A DNA stretch of 64,000 nt. Source: JAGVSV01 sp050952845. GTDB lineage: Bacteria > Bacillota > Clostridia > Christensenellales > Aristaeellaceae. How positions within the stretch are numbered: the first letter of the stretch is position 1; every line of letters starts with the position of its first letter. The stretch is from the NCBI GenBank assembly GCA_050952845.1, contig JBMNLP010000001.1, positions 806,001 to 870,000 of the forward strand. Reading direction: 5' to 3'. The notes under the pieces were generated by a model, which worked only from the letters and a program-made list of their open reading frames with translations, searched no databases and was not told the DNA's origin. Both the position numbers and the translations under genes were made by a program. Positions 1-5,715 of the stretch are shown here, piece after piece.

Positions 1-333
1 ATTGAACACCATCGCTGCAGTGGGCAGGCTATCGGTGAGCAGCGCGATGGATACAGCTGAACAGTTGCGCCCACGCATGTAGTTGAGCGTGCCGTCAATG
101 GGGTCCACCACCCAGGTGGGGGCAGGCGTCAGCGGGTCGTTGCGCTGTTCCTCCGCCAGAAACAAACTGCCTGGCAGCAGCTGAGCCAGCGCACCGCGCA
201 GGTATTCCTGCACGGCATAGTCAGCCTGAGTAACGTAGTTCGCATGCCCGTCCTTCTGGCTGACCCGGGCGTCCTTAGCGCCCGTCATAATATCCGCTGC
301 CTTGCGGATCACTTTTTCCAACATCATCAACAT
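1..333 (-). CDS. Inositol monophosphatase family protein, N-terminal part
   Basis: Reads leftward and is cut by the window edge, so only the first 111 codons are present. The motif WVVDPIDGTLNY, about residues 81-92, is the metal-binding signature of the inositol monophosphatase / FBPase / CysQ superfamily. These are Mg2+-dependent enzymes that remove phosphate from inositol monophosphate or related small phosphate esters in the cytosol. An upstream EE pair (LAEEQ) supplies the expected earlier metal ligand. The start is the ATG at 333-331, preceded by a GGGAGGG ribosome binding site at about 341-348; an ATG five bases further upstream stops after two codons. Substrate cannot be decided from this fragment. 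Confidence 0.88.
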   Translation of the reverse strand, partial: MLMMLEKVIRKAADIMTGAKDARVSQKDGHANYVTQADYAVQEYLRGALAQLLPGSLFLAEEQRNDPLTPAPTWVVDPIDGTLNYMRGRNCSAVSIALLTDSLPTAAMVFN

Positions 334-396
334 ACCATCGCACCCTCCCGCTTGATCACGGGGATTATACCACAGGCACCATCGTCATGCCATGTG

Positions 397-558
397 ATAC
401 CAACTCCAAACATGAACGCATCGTCGTGCCGGGTCTTTTGCCTTGCAGCTTTGTCGGTTGCTCGGTCAGCGTAGCGCTGCTACGCTTCCCTCGTCTGCTC
501 CTTGCTGCAAGCCAAAATCCCTCGACCTTTTGGATGCATTCATGTTTTACGTTGGTAT
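397..558. repeat. 162-bp imperfect palindromic repeat element
   Basis: The left arm starts ATACCAAC (397-404) and the right arm ends GTTGGTAT (551-558). Further matched blocks on both arms are AAACATGAA, GCATC, TTTTG and CTTGCAGC, and the tip is AGCGTAGC-GCT-GCTACGCT (468-486). The whole unit is symmetrical about 477 and could fold into one long cruciform or RNA hairpin. It fills most of the 342-bp gap between the first two genes. Any reading frame through it is accidental. It resembles the non-autonomous palindromic repeats scattered in clostridial genomes. Only one copy is in this window, so its family status is inferred. Confidence 0.75.
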
Positions 559-675
559 GAAGTTTCAGTATGAGGGTGAAGGCAAATCAACAATCAAAAA
601 TCACAACGATATTACAGTTTTACAATTGCTACTCATGCATGGTATACTTCTATCGATAAATTATTGGGAGGTAAT

Positions 676-1539
676 ATGATGAAAAAATGTCTTTTGTTTC
701 TCTGCATCTTGGCAATCATGATGCCGTGGGCTTCCCTGGCGGAGAGCACCACGGCGGCTAAGCCGGCCATTGAGCTTGCCGAATGGCTCGCATACTATGA
801 ACAGCGCGCCATATATCCGATTTTTATTGACGCAGCGTACCTGAAGGATAATCAGGAAAAGCTGGATGATCAATATGTGTTCACTGTCCTCTCTGTGCGT
901 TCTGTTCATTCGCGGTCTGTCAAAGCCGACATACCGGATGGCGAAGCCGGCTTTTTTGTCGACTTCGAGCTGCATTTTAATAACAGGTCGGACATTGCCA
1001 ACTATGAAAAAGGGCAATGGATTGCCGTGGTGGGCCGGTGCAAAAAACCCAGCCTGCTTGGGAAAAAAGTCCACATCCAGGATTGTCAGGTTCTGGCAAA
1101 GGATGAGGACGCCCGTTCCCTCCACGAAGACCTGATCAATCGGCGGGGACAGAGCCTTGCGGACATTTACCTGGCTGAGGAAATTCGCCGTGTTGGTGAG
1201 ATGGAAGCGCAGCAGGTGATGCTGAACAGCAAGGTGGTCGACTACATAGATGTGGCAAGAAACCCGGAGAAATACAACGGTACGCTTGTGAAGGTGTCCG
1301 GTGTTGTAACAGAGGTGAAGGAACCATTAGGCAACATATCATTCCTGCGGATCAGTGATGGCGGCAACATCTGGCATGCCCTGTTTATGCGTGAAGAAGG
1401 GCAGAGCAAGGTGCTGCTGAAGGATCGGGTCACCATCTACGGGGTATGCAGCGGGCAGACGCCTGACTTGTTCAAACTCTACCTGAAGGAATACCTGCCC
1501 TTCGTCACGGTCAGCATCATCGAGGTGCATGAATATTGA
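676..1539 (+). CDS. Secreted protein with two OB-fold-like domains
   Basis: A 287-residue exported protein. A signal peptide covers residues 1-22, with hydrophobic core LLFLCILAIMMP and likely cleavage after ASLA. A first OB-like unit (about residues 65-140) holds VFTVLSVRS...FFVDFELHF...GQWIAVVGRCK, the pattern of the tRNA_anti-like nucleic-acid-binding fold. A second (about 185-270) holds GTLVKVSGVVTEV...FLRISDGGNIW. Extracytoplasmic OB folds of this kind are common in Firmicutes and mostly of unknown ligand. RBS GGGAGG (666-671) serves either ATG 676 or the adjacent ATG 679; 679 has the better spacing. The next gene follows after 34 bp. No enzyme function can be assigned. Confidence 0.7.
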   Translation: MMKKCLLFLCILAIMMPWASLAESTTAAKPAIELAEWLAYYEQRAIYPIFIDAAYLKDNQEKLDDQYVFTVLSVRSVHSRSVKADIPDGEAGFFVDFELHFNNRSDIANYEKGQWIAVVGRCKKPSLLGKKVHIQDCQVLAKDEDARSLHEDLINRRGQSLADIYLAEEIRRVGEMEAQQVMLNSKVVDYIDVARNPEKYNGTLVKVSGVVTEVKEPLGNISFLRISDGGNIWHALFMREEGQSKVLLKDRVTIYGVCSGQTPDLFKLYLKEYLPFVTVSIIEVHEY

Positions 1540-1573
1540 GCGGGCATCATAGCCTGACGCCCGAGACACTGTC

Positions 1574-2269
1574 ATGCCTGTGAAGGGGCAATGCCGCCTG
1601 ACCGGCAGCATCCTGTTCAAGGCGCTGATCGTTGCCCTGGGCGTGCTGGGGCAGCGGATCAGCTTTATGCGGGCCGGGTTCAGGCTGGGCGGCCACTTAC
1701 TTTACTACACCAACATCACCAACATATTGGCCATCCTGCTGTCGTTTGGCTGGCTGGTTGTTCTGTGCCGCATGCGGCTGGCGGGACAGGCGCCGGTTTT
1801 TCCGCGGCGGGCTGGTACTGTGCGCTTTGCCATGGCTACCGGCATCCTGCTGACGTTCGCAGGGTTTTCGATGCTGCTGCTTCCCTCGATTCCCAGGCAG
1901 TATATGTTCAGCGCCGAAAATATCCTGGTGCACTACCTGGTGCCGCTCATGACGGTGCTGGATTATCTGCTGTTTGATGAAGGCCTGCACGAAGGTCAGC
2001 CCCGCCTGGGCTGGGGTCTTGTTCTGCCGCTGGCCTATATGGTTCTGACGTTGGTGTTGATAGGTGCCGGTCATCGCTATGACCGGGGTGCTGCCGCCCC
2101 TTATTTCTTCCTTGACGCTGAGAAAAATGGCTGGTTTACCCTGAGCAGCGGCCGGCTGGGTGTATGCTGGTGGATTTTGCTGCTTTTCCTCATGCAGGCT
2201 ATGCTGTCCGCTGTGGTAAAGGGGCTGAAAGAGCGTGTGCTGCGCCGGCGCGAAGTGCCTAAATGTTAA
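1574..2269 (+). CDS. Pr6Pr-like integral membrane protein
   Basis: 231 residues with about six hydrophobic segments, near residues 12-30, 42-65, 85-110, 115-135, 148-168 and 190-218. The middle segment ENILVHYLVPLMTVLDYLLF and the later PYFFLD...GW are typical of the Pr6Pr / FAR-17a-like family of bacterial membrane proteins, whose role is unknown. The positive C-terminus (KERVLRRRE) suggests a cytoplasmic tail. The ribosome binding site before ATG 1574 is poor, so a slightly later start is possible. It shares direction with the preceding gene and may be co-transcribed with it. Family assignment is from pattern alone. Confidence 0.65.
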   Translation: MPVKGQCRLTGSILFKALIVALGVLGQRISFMRAGFRLGGHLLYYTNITNILAILLSFGWLVVLCRMRLAGQAPVFPRRAGTVRFAMATGILLTFAGFSMLLLPSIPRQYMFSAENILVHYLVPLMTVLDYLLFDEGLHEGQPRLGWGLVLPLAYMVLTLVLIGAGHRYDRGAAAPYFFLDAEKNGWFTLSSGRLGVCWWILLLFLMQAMLSAVVKGLKERVLRRREVPKC

Positions 2270-2301
2270 GAAAATGACACGAATTTGTGACGGCATTTGC
2301 G

Positions 2302-2330
2302 TTGTATTTAAATGATATTTGCTTTATACT
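2302..2330 (+). promoter_or_regulatory. Candidate sigma-A promoter of the ESCRT-like operon
   Basis: TTGTAT at 2302-2307 and TATACT at 2325-2330 are separated by 17 bp. The -10 box is strong and the -35 box weak. It lies 46 bp before the first gene of the five-gene operon, in an AT-rich gap after the previous stop. Confidence 0.55.
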
Positions 2331-2341
2331 ACAGGTAAAAT

Positions 2342-2357
2342 CCATACATGAGTATGG
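2342..2357. promoter_or_regulatory. Palindrome downstream of the promoter, possible operator
   Basis: CCATAC-ATGA-GTATGG forms a perfect 6-bp inverted repeat about 12 bp after the -10 box, at or just after the expected transcription start. It could be a repressor site or a small 5' hairpin. No regulator gene is nearby. Confidence 0.35.
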
Positions 2358-2375
2358 TGTACTGGTAGGAGAAGC

Positions 2376-2981
2376 ATGGAGCACATTGATGTAAACAAAA
2401 TGCCTCCTGATGCGCTGGTGCGGCGGTATGACATCGAGCGGCAGGCGGCTGTTCAGGGTTTCACTGTTCCGCCGGGTTATGAGGCGGTGGTCTATCATGC
2501 AGGCGATTATACCGGTCCTTTCCGGGAAGGTGACGGGCTGGAGCTGCCCAAGCCGTCAGGTCTGTTCAAGCGCAAGTTTCCCGACGACGTGGCTGTATAC
2601 ATCTGCCGCAGGCAGTTGCCCAAGCCCCTGTATTGGGGCTTAGGCGGGCTGCCTGCGTCCGGTGGCGGCACGTTTGGCGCCAGCGGGCAGCTGGGGCTGT
2701 CGCTGTCCAACGCCCGCGTACTGGTGCGCCAGCTATGTGCGGAGCAGACGCAGCTGGATGAAGCGGCACTGACGCGCAGGCTGGAAACCCTGGTGGTGGC
2801 ACATATCCGCCCGGCGCTGATCAGCCAGGTGGAAGGGATGGGCATGCGGGCAGCCAAGGCAGGCCTGGACAGGCTGTCCGCCGGCGTAAAGGAGGCGCTG
2901 AACCCGCGCCTGTATGACCTGGGTTTGGGCCTGTCGTCGCTGCTGGTTGAAAACCTGCTGTACCACGAGGGTGTTTCATGA
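2376..2981 (+). CDS. SPFH-like protein, first gene of the ESCRT-like operon
   Basis: 201 residues, no signal peptide or TM segment. Residues about 25-90 look beta-rich and follow the pattern of YdjI-type SPFH proteins: YEAVVYHAGDYTGPFREGD, then FPDDVAVYICRR, then a WGLGG motif where YdjI-like proteins carry W-G-T. The rest is helical (about 105-195). SPFH proteins form membrane-associated oligomers. In Bacillus the SPFH protein YdjI works with the ESCRT-III relative PspA, which fits the genes that follow here. ATG 2376 has RBS TAGGAG at 2366-2371. The stop overlaps the next start (ATGA), implying coupled translation. The SPFH call is tentative because the domain would be shorter than usual. 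Confidence 0.5.
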   Translation: MEHIDVNKMPPDALVRRYDIERQAAVQGFTVPPGYEAVVYHAGDYTGPFREGDGLELPKPSGLFKRKFPDDVAVYICRRQLPKPLYWGLGGLPASGGGTFGASGQLGLSLSNARVLVRQLCAEQTQLDEAALTRRLETLVVAHIRPALISQVEGMGMRAAKAGLDRLSAGVKEALNPRLYDLGLGLSSLLVENLLYHEGVS

Positions 2982-3928
2982 GCGGGAGGAACAGCAAAGG
3001 CTTTGCTCCGCGCAGCCGGGTGGCCAACAAACTGCTGGGACTGAGCGAGCAGGTGGAAGATCAAGGCGTCCGGGATGCGCTCAGGCAGCTGGAGCGGCAG
3101 GCACTGTCCGGCCCGGTTGGAAGCGATCAGCATAACAGCTTTGCGCAGTTAAATGATATGCTTGATGGCGCTCTGCCCATCCTGACGGACGGTTCCGCTG
3201 CGCAGCGCAGCGATTATCTGCGCCGGCTGGAGGAGCAGCTATCGGTCTGGCAGCGGGCGCAGGATGGAAAGGAAATAAAGAAAATGAGCTTTTTTGACAG
3301 GTTTTCAAAATCAAAGCGTGAACGCCATCGCAAGGATCAGCTGATTGAAAAGCTGCAAGCCAATATTTTTCAGTTGGAGCAGCGGCATGAGAGCCTGGCT
3401 GCTGCCGTAACCAGCCTGGAGGGCAAGCGGGACGAACAGGTGCAGATTGCCTCCGGGGAAGCGCCGGGCTCGCCGCGGTACAACACGGCTAAAGGCAGGC
3501 ACACGTTGCTCAGCGCACAGCTGAAGTCCAAGATGTTTGAAGCGCAGGCTGTTTCTAAAGTATTGGCAACCAACCAAAGCTATCTGGCCGGCTTGCTCAG
3601 CGAACGGGATATATCTGATCTTGGGACGTTGATGCCCGTCAGCATGGAAGCCATGGAGATGGACTTAGAGCAGAGCAATGTCCTCATTGAGGAAGAGGTG
3701 GAAAAGCTCAAGCTTGGTCTGGACATCGTAGAGGACATCAACCAGGAGCGGGACCGCATCTATGAAAGCCTGGCAGATGACCAGGTGGAGGGTGATTTTG
3801 ACAAAGCCGTGTCGACGAAGCGCGAAGGCGATCTCATGCTGGACCAGTTCCGCTTGCAGAATGAGAAGGCTTCTGATGGCGCGACGCCGGCTGAAAAACG
3901 TGGCAAAGAGGAGGACATCCAGCCATGA
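2978..3928 (+). CDS. ESCRT-III/Snf7-like coiled-coil protein with N-terminal extension
   Basis: 316 residues, no TM segment. Residues 1-102 are a helical extension. From Met103 the protein looks like an ESCRT-III core: a short amphipathic start (MSFFDRFSKSKRER), a long basic helical hairpin (about 115-200), then helices containing NQSYLAGLL, LGTLMPVSMEAMEMD and VEKLKLGLDIVEDI (about 203-260). These mirror the Snf7/CHMP4 order of small N-terminal helix, basic hairpin, and a 'delta-M...MD' helix before an acidic tail. The C-terminus is charged and disordered. ATG 3284, with AAAGGA at 3268-3273, could start a shorter product of about 214 residues beginning exactly at the core. The gene overlaps both neighbours by 4 bp. 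ESCRT-III membership is inferred from pattern only. Confidence 0.6.
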   Translation: MSGRNSKGFAPRSRVANKLLGLSEQVEDQGVRDALRQLERQALSGPVGSDQHNSFAQLNDMLDGALPILTDGSAAQRSDYLRRLEEQLSVWQRAQDGKEIKKMSFFDRFSKSKRERHRKDQLIEKLQANIFQLEQRHESLAAAVTSLEGKRDEQVQIASGEAPGSPRYNTAKGRHTLLSAQLKSKMFEAQAVSKVLATNQSYLAGLLSERDISDLGTLMPVSMEAMEMDLEQSNVLIEEEVEKLKLGLDIVEDINQERDRIYESLADDQVEGDFDKAVSTKREGDLMLDQFRLQNEKASDGATPAEKRGKEEDIQP

Positions 3929-4542
3929 CAGAAAAAATCAAGTACATGTTCATGTCTAAAGAGAAAAAGCGCATGCACGCCAAGCTGGCGATGCGACGCA
4001 GCATCCGTGACCTGGACCGCTGGGACAGGAACCTTGAGAAAAAGAAAGCCGAGATGATTAAGCTCGGGCGCGAAGCCAACCGGCAGGGTATCAAGGACCA
4101 GTATGTTCTGGCGTTTAACGGCTTAAAAATGGTGATGAACCAACAGCTGCGCGCCAGAAAAATGCAGCTGCAGCTTAGGTTAGTGGAGTCCATGCGCGAT
4201 TTGAGCCACATTTCCTCTGATTTTTTAGGCATGATGGGCAAAATTGGCAAAGAGGTGGAAAAGGTGGCGGGTGGTGCGAATTTCTTAGAGAACCAGGCTG
4301 CCTTTGAATCCGGCATGTTTTCCTTAGAGCAGATGATGGACCAGATGGACGGCTTTATGTCAGAGGCCGACAGCACCCTGTCCGACCAGGACAGGCAGGA
4401 TACCGTCACCGATGACGAGATTGCGCGCCTGTTCGATATCCCGCAGGAGACGGCGGAAAGCCAGGCTGCGGCAGATCCGCGCATTGCCGAGCTGTCCAAG
4501 CAACTCCAGAACATGCTGGGCGAAGACAAGGCGGAGGGCTGA
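3925..4542 (+). CDS. ESCRT-III-like protein resembling CHMP2/Vps2
   Basis: 205 residues. Residues 20-55 (LAMRRSIRDLDRWDRNLEKK and onward to ANRQG) closely follow the CHMP2-type first helix, in which a basic R-x-L-x-R-x-x-x-x-L-E-x-x-E/K pattern ends at a K-x-x-A-x-x-G turn. A second long helix (57-95) and a Met-rich segment (100-145, LGMMGKIGKEVEKV ... MMDQMDGFM) follow in ESCRT-III order. The C-terminus turns acidic (145-170) and ends in an amphipathic helix (about 183-199, DPRIAELSKQLQNML) resembling the MIM1 motif that Vps2-type proteins use to bind Vps4 MIT domains, though not matching its consensus exactly. It lies between the other Snf7-like gene (4-bp overlap) and the AAA gene (3-bp gap). 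Confidence 0.65.
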   Translation: MTEKIKYMFMSKEKKRMHAKLAMRRSIRDLDRWDRNLEKKKAEMIKLGREANRQGIKDQYVLAFNGLKMVMNQQLRARKMQLQLRLVESMRDLSHISSDFLGMMGKIGKEVEKVAGGANFLENQAAFESGMFSLEQMMDQMDGFMSEADSTLSDQDRQDTVTDDEIARLFDIPQETAESQAAADPRIAELSKQLQNMLGEDKAEG

Positions 4543-4545
4543 ACA

Positions 4546-5676
4546 TTGGCGGACAGCGCAAAATACAGCTATCAGCTGTACACATCATTTTTGAATGAAG
4601 CCAGGCGTCATGAGCAGGCAGGTACGGAGGGCGCCTGGAAGCTTTACCTGCACGCGGCGCGCTGCCTGTTGGAAGTGGCTGGCCAGACCCAGGGCGAAAC
4701 AAAGGATTCCCAACTCAAGCAGGTGGAACAGCTGATAGCCCGTGCTGGACGCATCAAGCCAGGCGCGAAGAAGGCGCAGGTCAGCGAGGGGCAGCCCGCT
4801 GAAAAGGAAGAAGGCACCCAGGTGTTTGCCCCGGTGACTGTGCCCGGCGTCAGCTTTGACGATATCGCGGGCTTGGAAGATGTTAAGCGCGAGGTGTTTG
4901 AGCGCGTCATTCGGCCCATGCAGAAGCCAGAGTTGTACAAGCAGTACAGGATTAAAGCCGGCGGGGGCATTTTGATGTTCGGTCTGCCCGGCACAGGAAA
5001 AACCATGATCGCCCGTGCCATCGCTCATGAGGTGAACGCTCCCTTTTACCATGTGCGCGGCAGCGACCTGAAGGACAAATGGGTCGGTTCTTCCGAGCGC
5101 AATATCGCCCAGCTGTTTGAACAGGTGCGCAGCGAGCCGGCAGCGGTGCTTTTTTTGGATGAGTTCGATGGCATCGGTGGCAAGGCTGACGATGCAGGCG
5201 GCAGCACCCGGGGCATATCGGCGGAATTGAAAAGCCAGATGGACGGGTTTGATAAGGATCAGGACCGCGTTACCCTGCTGCTGGGCGCTACCAATCATCC
5301 CTGGAGCATCGACACCGCTTTTCTGCGCTCGGGTCGCTTTTCCCGGATGATCTATGTGCCGCTGCCGGATGCTCCGGCGCGGGCGTTTTTGCTGCGCCAG
5401 CAGTTCCGGGATGTCCCCATGGACGCGTCGGTGGATTTTGAGGCCCTGACCCAGAGCACCCGGGGGTTCAGCGGCGCCGACATGGTGCAGTATTGCGACA
5501 AGGTAAAAATACTGGCGGCGACCAGGGCGGATGCGCAAGGCGAGGTCAGCAACGTTACCATGGAGGATTTTCATCGCGTCAGCGCCGAATTCCGCTCCAC
5601 CGTCATTGCCGGCGATATTGCGCTGATGAAGGAGTTCATGCTGCAAAACTCCTTCAAAATACCTGAATCCATGTAG
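4546..5676 (+). CDS. Vps4-like AAA ATPase with MIT-like N-terminal domain
   Basis: 376 residues. Residues 1-72 form three predicted helices like an MIT domain (ARRHEQAGTEGAWKLYLHAA, then QLKQVEQLIARA). A charged linker follows to residue 98. The AAA core has Walker A GLPGTGKT (146-153), pore loop KWVG (178-181), Walker B VLFLDEFD (201-208), sensor and second region of homology GATNHPWSID (247-256) with candidate arginine fingers near 261-267, and VPLPD (271-275). ATN-x-PW and pore-loop KW-x-G are marks of the Vps4/katanin 'meiotic' AAA clade. The C-terminal VTMEDFHRV...LMKEFM resembles the Vps4 end, and there is no room for the Vps4 beta-domain insertion. Such ATPases pull ESCRT-III subunits out of polymers. 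Start is TTG 4546 with RBS GGAGGG at 4533-4538. Confidence 0.75.
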   Translation: MADSAKYSYQLYTSFLNEARRHEQAGTEGAWKLYLHAARCLLEVAGQTQGETKDSQLKQVEQLIARAGRIKPGAKKAQVSEGQPAEKEEGTQVFAPVTVPGVSFDDIAGLEDVKREVFERVIRPMQKPELYKQYRIKAGGGILMFGLPGTGKTMIARAIAHEVNAPFYHVRGSDLKDKWVGSSERNIAQLFEQVRSEPAAVLFLDEFDGIGGKADDAGGSTRGISAELKSQMDGFDKDQDRVTLLLGATNHPWSIDTAFLRSGRFSRMIYVPLPDAPARAFLLRQQFRDVPMDASVDFEALTQSTRGFSGADMVQYCDKVKILAATRADAQGEVSNVTMEDFHRVSAEFRSTVIAGDIALMKEFMLQNSFKIPESM

Positions 5677-5715
5677 CGCTTTGCCGAAAGACCGACCATT
5701 TTGAACGGAGGACCG

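Noticed and set aside
244..679. Two short plus-strand frames before the OB-fold gene
   Set aside because: They run through the start of the inositol monophosphatase gene and the palindromic repeat; not protein-like.
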